DNA of 64,000 nucleotides from Herbaspirillum sp. CF444 (GTDB lineage: Bacteria; Pseudomonadota; Gammaproteobacteria; Burkholderiales; Burkholderiaceae_D): positions 1 through 64,000 of the forward strand of contig NZ_AKJW01000082.1 of NCBI RefSeq assembly GCF_000282135.1, written 5' to 3'. The translations under genes were made by a program, and so were the position numbers. How positions within the stretch are numbered: the first letter of the stretch is position 1; each line of letters starts with the position of its first letter. This document shows positions 10,476-18,204 of the stretch, one piece after another. The notes beneath the pieces were generated by a model, which ran no database searches, had not been told where the DNA came from, and worked only from the letters and a program-made list of their open reading frames with translations.

Positions 10476-11903
10476 CTAACCTTTCAGGGTCTGTTCCAGG
10501 ACGTGGAGTTCGTGGTTGCATTCCGGGTTTTTGGTGCGGTCGGCGGAGATCTTGCGCACCGCGTGCAGCACGGTGGTGTGGTCGCGGCCGCCGAACAGGT
10601 CGCCGATTTCGGGCAGGCTTTTCTGCGTCAGTTCCTTGGCCAGGTACATGGCGATCTGGCGCGGCCGGGCGATATTGGCCGGGCGCTTCTTGGAGTACAT
10701 GTCGGCGACTTTGATGTTGAAGAAGTCGGCGACGGTTTTTTGGATGTTTTCGACGGAGATCTGGCGATTTTGGACGGACAAGAGGTCTTTTAGCGCATCT
10801 TTGACGACGTCGATGGTGATGTCCTTGCCGTGGAAGCGCGAGTAGGCCAGGATCTTGCGCAGCGCGCCTTCGAGCTCGCGCACGTTGGAGCGCAGGTGCT
10901 TGGCGACGAAGAAGGCGACGTCGTCGGACAGCTGGACGCCTTCCAGGGTGGCCTTTTTCATCAGGATGGCGACGCGCATCTCGAGCTCGGGCGGCTCGAT
11001 GGCGACCGTCAGGCCGGAATCGAAGCGCGAAATCAGGCGGTCATCCATGCCGCTGATTTCCTTGGGATAGGTGTCGCTGGTGATGATGATCTGCTTTTTG
11101 GCGGCGATCAGGGCTTCGAAGGCGTAGAAGAACTCTTCCTGGGTGCGGCTCTTGCCGCCGAAGAATTGGATATCGTCGATCAGCAGCAGGTCGAGCGAGT
11201 GGTAATAGCGCTTGAAATCGTCGAAACCCTTGCGCTGATAGGCCGTGACCACGTCGCGCACGTATTGCTCGGCGTGGATGTAGCGGATCTTGGCGTGGGG
11301 GTTGTCGGCCAGCACCTGGTTGCCGATGGCGTGGATGACGTGGGTCTTGCCCAGGCCGACGCCGCCGTACAGGAACAGCGGGTTGTAGGACACGCCGGGG
11401 TTGTTGGCGACCTGGGTGGCGGCGGCGCGCGCGAGCTGGTTGGCCTTGCCGGTGACGAGATTGTCGAAGGTCAGCACCGAGTTGATGCGCGACAACTCCT
11501 GGCGCGGGGTCACCGGCGGCGGGGCCGGATCGACCAGGGATTCCTGGATGCCGGTCGGATAACCGTCGAGCATGGTGCCATGGCTGTTGCCGCCGTTGCC
11601 GTGCATGCCGGCGGCGCCTGCAGGCGTCGGCGCGGCAGCGGCAGCGCGACGGGCGGCGCCCACGCGCGGATCGAGCACGAACTCGACGTCGATCTGCATT
11701 TCCCAGTACTCGGAGGCAATGGTGGTGATGCGGCTGGCGAACTGGGTCTTGACCCAGTCGAGCTTGAATCGGTTGGGCGCGGCAATACGCAGGCGGCCGT
11801 CTTCGTAATCAAGCGGAGCCAAAGGCTTGATCCAGGCGCTGTATTGCTGCGGCGTCAGTTCCTGCTCCAGCTTTGCGGAGCAAGCCTGCCAAAAATTTTC
11901 CAT
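10476..11903 (-). CDS. dnaA: Chromosomal replication initiator DnaA
   Basis: 475 residues. Domain I opens [21 protein letters not shown], a Pro/Ala/Gly-rich linker covers about 85-135, and the AAA+ domain holds Walker [10 protein letters not shown] (about 180-188), Walker [10 protein letters not shown] and the sensor segment ISRFDSGL. Domain IV has the DnaA-box-binding signature [14 protein letters not shown]. It binds TTATNCACA boxes and opens oriC. The 317-bp region upstream carries one perfect DnaA box overlapping a possible promoter, so it is probably autoregulated. The candidate origin modules lie 5.7-6.7 kb to the right, not next to the gene. Confidence 0.98.
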   Translation of the reverse strand: MENFWQACSAKLEQELTPQQYSAWIKPLAPLDYEDGRLRIAAPNRFKLDWVKTQFASRITTIASEYWEMQIDVEFVLDPRVGAARRAAAAAPTPAGAAGMHGNGGNSHGTMLDGYPTGIQESLVDPAPPPVTPRQELSRINSVLTFDNLVTGKANQLARAAATQVANNPGVSYNPLFLYGGVGLGKTHVIHAIGNQVLADNPHAKIRYIHAEQYVRDVVTAYQRKGFDDFKRYYHSLDLLLIDDIQFFGGKSRTQEEFFYAFEALIAAKKQIIITSDTYPKEISGMDDRLISRFDSGLTVAIEPPELEMRVAILMKKATLEGVQLSDDVAFFVAKHLRSNVRELEGALRKILAYSRFHGKDITIDVVKDALKDLLSVQNRQISVENIQKTVADFFNIKVADMYSKKRPANIARPRQIAMYLAKELTQKSLPEIGDLFGGRDHTTVLHAVRKISADRTKNPECNHELHVLEQTLKG

Positions 11904-12022
11904 GAATCTTCTTATCTAAATAGAGATGCAACGAGGCGCAACAATAGGCGCCAAGAAACGATGCAAAAAAGGGGGCCGAGCTGACTTGGGAAAAGCCGGA
12001 TGTCAACACTGCGGATCGGGCT

Positions 12023-12053
12023 ATTTTACTCTGATGGGGAAAAGTTATCCACA
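12023..12053 (-). promoter_or_regulatory. Candidate dnaA promoter with overlapping DnaA box
   Basis: A perfect DnaA box TTATCCACA lies at 12045-12053. On the minus strand TAAAAT (12028-12023) could be a -10, and a 17-bp spacer places a TGGATA -35 at 12051-12046, inside the box. DnaA bound there would block the promoter. The spacing is an inference from consensus only. Confidence 0.55.
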
Positions 12054-12081
12054 GGCAGAACGCGCTTTTGACAGAGTAAAA
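12024..12081. repeat. Perfect 10-bp inverted repeat flanking the dnaA DnaA box
   Basis: TTTTACTCTG (12024-12033) and CAGAGTAAAA (12072-12081) are exact reverse complements 38 bp apart, placing the DnaA box between them. The left arm covers the candidate -10. They may be operator half-sites. Confidence 0.6.
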
Positions 12082-12176
12082 ATGTATATCGACAGCCGGC
12101 AAAAGCTTAAGCGGAAATATCGAAAAATGCCGCTTGACAGAGCGACGGCTGAAGAGGGGAATCCTGGCTGAGGATT

Positions 12177-12210
12177 GGCAGGCGGGACCGGCTTTGCGGC
12201 CCGGCCTGCC
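12177..12210 (-). other. GC-rich hairpin after the amidotransferase gene
   Basis: GGCAGGC (12177-12183) pairs with GCCTGCC (12204-12210) with inner pairing. It is positioned just past the amidotransferase stop codon but has no T-tract on the minus strand. It may stabilise the 3' end or stop transcription with Rho. Confidence 0.35.
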
Positions 12211-12220
12211 TAATAATTAA

Positions 12221-12988
12221 TCATTCGACAACGGCGCCGTCGACGAAGACTTTCAATTCGCCTTGCTGGAACTGGGTCCAGGTTTCGTCGGTGGTCAGCG
12301 GCTGGGTGACGATGACGGCGACGCGGTCCTTGGAAGTGGTGACTTCGGAGAAATCCACGGAAACGTCCTGGTCGGACAAATGCGCCGAGGCGAACGGGTG
12401 CTGGCGGATGATGTAGTACAGATTGGTGGAGCAATGCGAAAACAGTGCCGATCCATCCGACAACAGCATGTTAAATGGACCATGTCCGGCGATATAGTGC
12501 GTAAGTTCGCGCAACTCCTGCGTCAGGTCGGCCAACGGCGGCAGGTTTTCGCCGAAGCGGTTGCGCAGCTGTTGCAGCAGGTAGCAAAAGGCCAGTTCGC
12601 TGTCGGTGGTGCCGACCGGGCGATAGGGACCGTGCAAGGTGGGCGTGAAATTCTTGAGGTCGCCGTTGTGGGCGAACACCCAGTAGCGTCCCCACAGCTC
12701 GCGCACGAAGGGGTGGCAGTTGGCCAGCGAGACGCGGCCTTGCGTGGCTTTGCGGATGTGGGCGATGACGTGCTGCGATTTGATCGGGCAACTCTTGATC
12801 AGCTCGGCGACCGGCGAGGTGACGGCGGACTGGTAGTCGACGAAGTGGCGCACGCCCGAGCCTTCAAAGAAAGCGATGCCCCAGCCATCGCTGTGGTGAT
12901 CCGTCAATCCGCCGCGATTTGCAAAGCCGGTGAAGCTGAAAACGATGTCGGTGGGCGTGTTGCAATTCATCCCGAGTAACTGGCACAT
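12221..12988 (-). CDS. Class II glutamine amidotransferase (YafJ-like)
   Basis: 255 residues. It starts MCQLLGMNCNTP, so Cys2 becomes the N-terminal nucleophile after Met removal, as in Ntn-type glutamine amidotransferases. Further family marks are NRGGLTDHHSDGWGIAFF, HIRKATQGRVSLANCHPF and VFAHNGDLKNF, which form the glutamine pocket. These stand-alone domains release ammonia from glutamine or a gamma-glutamyl compound; the acceptor in this subgroup is not established. It is transcribed toward dnaA but is separated from it by 317 bp that includes the dnaA promoter, so it is probably a separate unit. Confidence 0.9.
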   Translation of the reverse strand: MCQLLGMNCNTPTDIVFSFTGFANRGGLTDHHSDGWGIAFFEGSGVRHFVDYQSAVTSPVAELIKSCPIKSQHVIAHIRKATQGRVSLANCHPFVRELWGRYWVFAHNGDLKNFTPTLHGPYRPVGTTDSELAFCYLLQQLRNRFGENLPPLADLTQELRELTHYIAGHGPFNMLLSDGSALFSHCSTNLYYIIRQHPFASAHLSDQDVSVDFSEVTTSKDRVAVIVTQPLTTDETWTQFQQGELKVFVDGAVVE

Positions 12989-13138
12989 GATGTCGGCGAA
13001 GCGGTGAGGCTGGAGTGAGTGTTGATAAAGAAGCAGGCAAGCCCTTACGGTATCACGCAGGCCGGCGCCGAGAAAGCCGGAATGACGGCAATTTCGTTCA
13101 ATTGCTGTAAAAATCGTGCCGCGGATAAATTCGCGGAT

Positions 13139-13171
13139 AAAAAAAGCCCCACGAATTGGGGCTCGTGGGGC
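13139..13171 (-). terminator. Intrinsic terminator of small-gene unit A
   Basis: GCCCCACGA (13146-13154) pairs with TCGTGGGGC (13163-13171) over an 8-nt loop. On the minus strand seven Ts follow (13145-13139). Confidence 0.85.
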
Positions 13172-13200
13172 TTAATCCTTCCTGAAGAGGGAGGAGGAGA
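13139..13200 (-). ncRNA. Candidate 3'-UTR small RNA with CCTCCTCCC motif (copy A)
   Basis: Downstream of the small membrane-protein gene, the minus strand reads a CCTCCTCCC motif (13197-13189), then AGGAAGGATT, then a strong terminator ending in Ts. The same element with its own terminator occurs after the second small gene (copy B). CCUCCUCCC-containing RNAs in alphaproteobacteria (the CcsR type) are processed from mRNA 3' ends and can pair with Shine-Dalgarno-like sequences. That this one acts similarly is inference. Confidence 0.45.
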
Positions 13201-13256
13201 CTCGGTACGTGTTGCTTGATCTTTCTCTCGGCGCTCAGCTTGCTTATTACTAACTA

Positions 13257-13577
13257 TTATCTGTCGCTGGCGGCCAGGTTGCGCAGTTCTGCGGCAAAAC
13301 TCGGTTGTGAACGGCTGTAATCATTGGCCATGCGGTTGACCATCTTGACGCCGTTGAAACGGTGCTGACGCACGCGTTGTTCCAGCGACTTGCGCGGCAC
13401 GACCAACACGACGGCGGCGCGCACGATGCCCATGACCAGCGGCTTGAAAACCATCAGCAGGGTGACCAGCACGCCCAGGCCCAGCAACGGACGCATCAGC
13501 GCGACGGTTGCCCCGATCAGCGACTGCGCGACCGGAACGGCGGCTTCAACTGGAAAGGCGATGGCTAGAACGGACAT
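13257..13577 (-). CDS. Small membrane protein, family unknown (paralogue A)
   Basis: 106 codons with stop. The N-terminal half is hydrophobic with one or two membrane segments (LLGLGVLVTLLMVFKPLVMGIVRAAVVLVV cannot be split with certainty). The C-terminus is soluble and ends RMANDYSRSQPSFAAELRNLAAS. That tail is clearly related to the tail of the neighbouring gene at 14029 (RMANKFESTQPNLAAELRFIAS). Start ATG 13577 has AGGGAAA upstream; a longer start at 13637 lies inside the promoter. Promoter and 3' end are also shared with the neighbour. I do not recognise a named family; it is not DUF1127. Confidence 0.65.
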   Translation of the reverse strand: MSVLAIAFPVEAAVPVAQSLIGATVALMRPLLGLGVLVTLLMVFKPLVMGIVRAAVVLVVPRKSLEQRVRQHRFNGVKMVNRMANDYSRSQPSFAAELRNLAASDR

Positions 13578-13626
13578 GATATTGATTTCCCTGATATCGA
13601 ATGAATTTCTTCTCTTGTTGCATTGC

Positions 13627-13679
13627 AGTATAGACATCCCCGCCTCGCATTGCCAATTTCATGTTCCCATATCAGATAT
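13627..13679 (-). promoter_or_regulatory. Promoter and upstream site of small gene A
   Basis: On the minus strand TTGGCA (13656-13651), an 18-bp spacer and TATACT (13632-13627). Twelve bp upstream of the -35 lies the palindrome ATATCAGATAT (13669-13679). The same three elements with identical spacings are found upstream of gene B. Confidence 0.6.
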
Positions 13680-13773
13680 AGGGATTGTGAATGGCCACTT
13701 CCTGCATTATTCTCAAGAGATGTAGCCGGATGTCTCGAAGAATCTCGAACGATCTTGAACAATACGCGCGGAC

Positions 13774-13807
13774 AAAAAAATCCCCGCAAAGCCGAAGCTT
13801 GCGGGGA
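13774..13807 (-). terminator. Intrinsic terminator of small-gene unit B
   Basis: TCCCCGCAA (13781-13789) pairs with TTGCGGGGA (13799-13807). On the minus strand seven Ts follow (13780-13774). Confidence 0.85.
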
Positions 13808-13835
13808 AATCCTTCCTAAAGAGGGAGGAGGAGAC
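13774..13835 (-). ncRNA. Candidate 3'-UTR small RNA with CCTCCTCCC motif (copy B)
   Basis: The minus strand carries CCTCCTCCC at 13831-13823, then TAGGAAGGATT, then a terminator hairpin, matching copy A base for base over about 27 nt except one position. It lies roughly 200 nt after the stop of the small gene at 14029, leaving a long 3' UTR, or the RNA has its own promoter. Confidence 0.45.
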
Positions 13836-14028
13836 GCCGGACAGTTTCTTGTGTCGCGCAATCAATACCGCCTCAAGACGTCGGTACGAGCATCAAAACA
13901 CAAGACTGAATGGGGTGTTGCCCTACAGAATCAGCGGAATGCGCCGTTATAGCCGGATTGCCGGCTGGTTCCGCATTACATCGCTGCGCTGTAGTGAAGC
14001 AAATTGCTTGGTGCGAACTTCCCGCGCA

Positions 14029-14268
14029 TCAACCGCGCGAAGCGATGAAACGCAGTTCTGCAGCCAGGTTGGGCTGGGTCGATTCGAACTTGTTGGCCAT
14101 GCGGTTCAGCTGGGCTGCGCCTTCGACGTGTTGGTCGGCGGTCAGCAGGGCAGCTTGCGATTCGTGGGCTTGCACGAAGCGAACGAAGATGTTGCGCAGC
14201 ACGGTACCGATCTTGCCGGCAACAGTGCCGGTGTTCTTTGCGGAGTAATTGGCGGTCAATGTAGTCAT
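14029..14268 (-). CDS. Small protein, family unknown (paralogue B)
   Basis: 79 residues, soluble, with an amphipathic stretch (KIGTVLRNIFVRFVQAHESQAA) and the C-terminal signature NRMANKFESTQPNLAAELRFIAS shared with the gene at 13257. Start ATG 14268 has a perfect AAGGAG six bases upstream. Its promoter region and 3' terminus repeat those of gene A, so the two units look like a tandem duplication with divergence of the N-terminal part. The long 3' UTR (13835-14028) shows no other gene. The function is unknown; the strong RBS and promoter suggest abundant expression. Confidence 0.65.
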   Translation of the reverse strand: MTTLTANYSAKNTGTVAGKIGTVLRNIFVRFVQAHESQAALLTADQHVEGAAQLNRMANKFESTQPNLAAELRFIASRG

Positions 14269-14304
14269 GATGGACTCCTTGCGAAATGTGTTATGTTGCA
14301 TTGC

Positions 14305-14358
14305 AGTGTAATGATGCATGACTCGCTTTACCAATTTCCTTTTTGGATATCAGTTATC
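14305..14358 (-). promoter_or_regulatory. Promoter and upstream site of small gene B
   Basis: On the minus strand TTGGTA (14334-14329), an 18-bp spacer and TACACT (14310-14305). Twelve bp upstream of the -35 sits ATATCAGTTAT (14347-14357), one base different from the palindrome at gene A. Confidence 0.6.
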
Positions 14359-14477
14359 GTTTTTGTGAATATTGTTTTTTTGATGTGCAAGTGCTTCCTT
14401 TTTCCATTGTTTGTTTCCTCCAAGTCCCTTGTGTCCTTATTTCGTTCCTGTTTCGTTCCTGCTAAGGTGCGGCTGAT

Positions 14478-15428
14478 ATGAGCTTTCTGACTCTCGACCT
14501 GAATCTGTTGCGCGTTTTCGACGCGGTGATGACAGAACAAAACCTGACGCGCGCGGCCAATTTGCTGGCGATGACGCAACCGGCGGTATCCAACGCCCTG
14601 CGCCGCCTGCGCGACACCCTCAACGACGAACTGGTGATCCGCACCGCGCACGGCGTCAAGCCGACGCCGCGTGCCGAAGAGCTGTGGCCGACCGTGCGCC
14701 GCGCCTTGTCGGAACTGGAAGCGGTGATCACGCCGGAAACCTTCGACGTGTCGCGCGCGCAGAATACTTTCCGCATGGCGATGGTCGATGCGACCGCGGC
14801 GCTGTGGCTGCCGTCGCTGGTGCGCACCATCATGCGCGATGCGCCGCGCATCAAGATCCGCATGATGCCGCTGACCACGCGCGATCCGCGCGCCATGCTG
14901 CTGCGCGGCGACGTCGACCTGGCGGTGGGATTTTTCCCCGGCGTGGCGGCGCAGCTGGCCGACGGCCTGAAAACCCAGATCAGCCACGAGCGTCTGTACA
15001 CCGGGCAATACGTGTGCGTGATGCACAAGAACCACCCGCTGGCCGACAAGGAACTGAACCTCGACAACTATTGCTCGGCGGATCATTTGCTGGTCAGTCT
15101 GTCGGGCAAACCCCACGCGGTGATCGACGACGTGCTCGCCGGCATGGGACGCGAACGCAAGATTTTGCTGACGGTGAACCAGTTCTTCACGGCCGGCCGC
15201 ATCGTCGCCAGTTCGGAGCTCATCACCGTGCTGCCGCGCCACCTGATCGCGGCGACCGGCATGACCGAAGTGCTGGTGGTGAAGGAGTTGCCGTTCAAAA
15301 CGCCGGAAGAACATGTGGACATGCTGTGGCATGAACGCGATGCGCGCAGCCCGGCGCATAAATGGTTGCGCGCGCATTTAAGTGCAACAACTCATGACGA
15401 ATTCGGTCGTATCAATATGCAGCGCTGA
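14478..15428 (+). CDS. LysR-family transcriptional regulator
   Basis: 316 residues. The N-terminal winged HTH is clear (LDLNLLRVFDAVMTEQNLTRAANLLAMTQPAVSNALRRLRD cannot be quoted whole, but NLTRAANLLAMTQPAVSNA is the core). The C-terminal effector domain resembles the NodD/NahR/PcpR group: MVDATAALWLPSL, RGDVDLAVGFFPG, VIASSEL-like GRIVASSELITVLPRHL. It probably senses an aromatic or organic acid. It is divergent from small gene B, 209 bp away, so that gene and itself are possible targets. The asmA-like gene follows at a gap of 57 bp. Confidence 0.9.
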   Translation: MSFLTLDLNLLRVFDAVMTEQNLTRAANLLAMTQPAVSNALRRLRDTLNDELVIRTAHGVKPTPRAEELWPTVRRALSELEAVITPETFDVSRAQNTFRMAMVDATAALWLPSLVRTIMRDAPRIKIRMMPLTTRDPRAMLLRGDVDLAVGFFPGVAAQLADGLKTQISHERLYTGQYVCVMHKNHPLADKELNLDNYCSADHLLVSLSGKPHAVIDDVLAGMGRERKILLTVNQFFTAGRIVASSELITVLPRHLIAATGMTEVLVVKELPFKTPEEHVDMLWHERDARSPAHKWLRAHLSATTHDEFGRINMQR

Positions 15429-15485
15429 CGATGTCGTGATTTTTCCTCGATGCGGCGGCGCCGATCACTTACCTTAGGATGATTT

Positions 15486-17540
15486 ATGCCGACAACATCA
15501 AGAACAATCGCAAAAATAATCGGATTGGGTTTCGCTGGTTTTTTAACACTGGTCATTCTGCTGATCGTACTGATCGTCAACTTCGACTGGAACCGGGCGC
15601 GCCCCTGGATCAACCAGCGCGTCAGCGATGCAACGGGCCGCCACTTCGCCATCCAGGGCGACCTGATCGTCAAGTGGCAAAAGCCGCAATCGCCACAATT
15701 ACCACAATCGCCGCAAAGCAGCTGGGCCCGCTGGATACCATGGCCGCAGGTGAGCGCCGCCGACATCGTGCTCGGCAATCCCGACTGGGCGCCGGCCAAC
15801 AGCAACATGGTCGCGATCAGGCAACTGAATGTGACGCTCAATCCCTGGCCGCTGCTGCAACACAAAATCGTCCTGCCTGCGCTCGAGGCCGACACGCCGC
15901 AAATCGCCCTGCTGCGCAACAAGGATGCGGTCAATAACTGGACCTTCAAATCGGATGGTCCGTCGACATGGGAATTCCGTCCCGAGAAGATCGTCATCCG
16001 CAAGGGCAGCGTGCAACTCGACGATGTCATCCAGAAGATCAATGCCAAGGCGGATATCGACACGCTCGATCCGGACAAGGAAAAAATTTACGGCATAGGC
16101 TGGAACGTCAAAGGCACATTCAACAAAGCCGACATCCGCGGCGAAGGCAAAGCCGGCGGCGTATTGTCGCTGCAGGATGAAAGCAAACCTTATCCGCTGG
16201 AAGCCGACGTGCGCGTCGGCAAAACCCGCATTGCCGTCAAAGGCACGCTGACCAAACCGCAAGAACTTGCCGCGCTCGATCTGCAACTGAATCTGTCGGG
16301 CGACAGCATGGCGCATCTGTTTCCGCTGACCGGCGTGCTGTTGCCGGAAACGCCGCCGTTCTCGACTTCCGGTCGCCTGATCGGCAAACTCGATCCGAAA
16401 CAGAGCGACTGGATTTACGAAAAATTCAACGGCAAGTTCGGCTCCAGCGATATCGGCGGCACGCTGGAATATCAATCGAAACAGCCGCGGCCGCTGCTCA
16501 AGGGCGAGATCGTTTCCAACCTGCTGCAATTTGAAGATCTGGCGCCGCTGATCGGCGCCGACTCCAACGCCAAGAAAGCGGAGCGCGGCGCGGAAGAACA
16601 CCAGCCGTCGAACAAGGTATTGCCGGTCAAGGAATTCAAGACCGACGCCTGGGATGCGCTGGATGCCGACGTCAAACTGACCGCGCATAAAGTGGTGAAG
16701 GAAAAGAACCTGCCGATTACCGACATCCGCGCCGACCTGCACCTGAACGACAAGGTGCTGCAGCTGACGCCGCTGAATTTCGGCATCGCCGGCGGCAACC
16801 TGACATCCGACATCAAGCTCGACGGCAGCACGCCGAAGATGAAGTCGGAACTGAAATTGTCGGCGCGGCGCATCAAGATCCAGCAGTTGTTCCCGAACCT
16901 CGATGCGGCGCAAACCAGTTTCGGCGAAATCAACGGCGACGCGGCGCTGACCGCCACCGGCAATTCGGTCGCCGCCATGCTTGGTTCGTCCAACGGCGAA
17001 CTGAAGACGCTGATCAATCACGGCGCCATCAGCAAATTGTTGCTGGAAGAAATGGGCCTGAATATCGGCAACGTGGTGGTGTCCAAACTGTTCGGCGACA
17101 AACAGGTCAAGCTCAATTGCATGGCCGGCGACTTCGCCGTGACCAACGGCCTGATGCAGGCGCGCACCTTCACGCTGGATACCGAAGATGCGCTGGTCGA
17201 CATTACCGGCGACGTCAATCTGGCCCAGGAGCAACTTAATCTGACCATCAATCCACGCAGCAAGGGCCTGCGGATCATTTCGCTGCGCTCGCCGCTGTTC
17301 GTCACCGGTCCGTTCAAGGATCCGAATATCGGCGTGGACAAGGGCGTGCTGGCGCTGAAGACCGGCGGGGCGATATTGCTCGGCGTGGTGGCGCCGGTTG
17401 CAGCCATCCTGCCGCTGATCAACATCAGTGGAGAACAGCAAACCGATTGCGCCAACCTGCTGCAGGAAGTGCAGAAAAAACCTACCGCGCCGCCCCCCGG
17501 GAAAACCTACAAAGGCAAGCCGGTACGGGCCGCCAGGTGA
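15486..17540 (+). CDS. AsmA-family protein
   Basis: 684 residues. One N-terminal membrane anchor (FLTLVILLIVLIVNF) is followed by a long periplasmic region of the AsmA type, starting DWNRARPWINQRVSDATGRHFAIQGDL. The C-terminal AsmA module contains LIRPRSKG-like NLTINPRSKGLRIISLRSPLF and VTGPFKDPNIGVDKG. AsmA-like proteins are bridge-like lipid-transfer proteins between inner and outer membranes. The C-terminus ends with two Cys-containing and basic segments. The gene stops just before the first origin module at about 17.57 kb. Confidence 0.9.
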   Translation: MPTTSRTIAKIIGLGFAGFLTLVILLIVLIVNFDWNRARPWINQRVSDATGRHFAIQGDLIVKWQKPQSPQLPQSPQSSWARWIPWPQVSAADIVLGNPDWAPANSNMVAIRQLNVTLNPWPLLQHKIVLPALEADTPQIALLRNKDAVNNWTFKSDGPSTWEFRPEKIVIRKGSVQLDDVIQKINAKADIDTLDPDKEKIYGIGWNVKGTFNKADIRGEGKAGGVLSLQDESKPYPLEADVRVGKTRIAVKGTLTKPQELAALDLQLNLSGDSMAHLFPLTGVLLPETPPFSTSGRLIGKLDPKQSDWIYEKFNGKFGSSDIGGTLEYQSKQPRPLLKGEIVSNLLQFEDLAPLIGADSNAKKAERGAEEHQPSNKVLPVKEFKTDAWDALDADVKLTAHKVVKEKNLPITDIRADLHLNDKVLQLTPLNFGIAGGNLTSDIKLDGSTPKMKSELKLSARRIKIQQLFPNLDAAQTSFGEINGDAALTATGNSVAAMLGSSNGELKTLINHGAISKLLLEEMGLNIGNVVVSKLFGDKQVKLNCMAGDFAVTNGLMQARTFTLDTEDALVDITGDVNLAQEQLNLTINPRSKGLRIISLRSPLFVTGPFKDPNIGVDKGVLALKTGGAILLGVVAPVAAILPLINISGEQQTDCANLLQEVQKKPTAPPPGKTYKGKPVRAAR

Positions 17541-17895
17541 TTTCCTTGCTTCGTTGCCGATAGATTTTTTAAAACCGGTTCGGCAAAACCATCTGTGGAT
17601 AACATTGTGAATAAGTCTTGCGCGGTTTGGGGATAGCGCGAGACTTTTTCACAGCGTCGAAATCTATCCAATAACTGTTCCAAAGTCATACACGCGTTGC
17701 CAAGCGCTTATCATTTTCGTAAACGTCTGATTCGATTTCGGTTTACCGGGTTATCCACAGAAAAGGACTTGTGTTAACTACTACTACTATTTGTATATAT
17801 AAACTTTTATATAAAACCCTGAAAACCTTTTTCTCTCATTTCCCGACCGGACAAACCTCAAAAACGAAAAACCGATCGGGAAACTCTTTCGAAAA
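17541..17895. other. 355-bp intergenic region holding origin module 1
   Basis: No gene. It contains two perfect DnaA boxes and one TTATTCACA-type box, a run of four CTA trios and an AT-rich tract (described separately), then the 3' end of the ferredoxin gene. Confidence 0.8.
17594..17830 (+). other. oriC module 1 (DnaA boxes, DnaA-trio, unwinding element)
   Basis: DnaA boxes: TGTGGATAA 17594-17602 (reverse), TGTGAATAA 17606-17614 (reverse), TTATCCACA 17751-17759 (forward). After the last box come GAAAAGG and a short spacer, then four CTA trinucleotides at 17778-17789, then an AT-rich run (TTGTATATATAAAC...). Box, trio and AT tract in this order is the known bacterial basal unwinding layout (trio read 3'-GAT on the other strand). 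The strand switch of dnaA/gyrB and mnmG/parAB around this point supports an origin. Confidence 0.8.
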
Positions 17896-18204
17896 TCATT
17901 TCAGGGAAATTGCATCGGGAACGTCGAGCACCAGATCCGATTCGGCGACCGCCACGCACGGCAACAGGTAACCTTCGGTCTTTTCTTCCCTGGTCAATCC
18001 CGGCCAATCGATCTGATAACGGATTTGCCCGCTTTTTAAAACGCACAGGCAGGTGCGGCATGTTCCGTTGCGGCAAGAACTCGGCATGCGAATCTGCGCC
18101 TGTTGTGCTGAAACGAGCAGGGACAATGCCGGCCTGGCGATAAATTCAAGTCCTGAGGGCAGGATAAGCACCTTGTAGGCATTTTTCGGGTCTTGCTCGT
18201 CCAT
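17896..18204 (-). CDS. 2Fe-2S ferredoxin-like protein
   Basis: 102 residues. Plant-type 2Fe-2S cluster ligands are visible: Cys44, Cys49 and Cys52 in SSCRNGTCRTCLC (CxxxxCxxC) and a final Cys in GYLLPCVAVAESDL. No signal peptide or fused reductase, so a small cytoplasmic electron carrier. Its partner is not adjacent. It is the only gene between the two origin modules, and its transcript runs toward module 1. An A/T-rich stop region abuts that module, so readthrough would cross the unwinding element. Confidence 0.88.
   Translation of the reverse strand: MDEQDPKNAYKVLILPSGLEFIARPALSLLVSAQQAQIRMPSSCRNGTCRTCLCVLKSGQIRYQIDWPGLTREEKTEGYLLPCVAVAESDLVLDVPDAISLK

Noticed and set aside
12045-12053. 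DnaA box upstream of dnaA as the origin itself
   Set aside because: Only one perfect box, no CTA trios and no AT-rich unwinding tract; the modules at 17.6-18.6 kb have all of these.
13257-14268. Small genes A and B as DUF1127 proteins, by analogy with alphaproteobacterial CCUCCUCCC units
   Set aside because: The DUF1127 core (R.rRELa.Ls...L.DIG..R) is absent from both; only the RNA element is similar.
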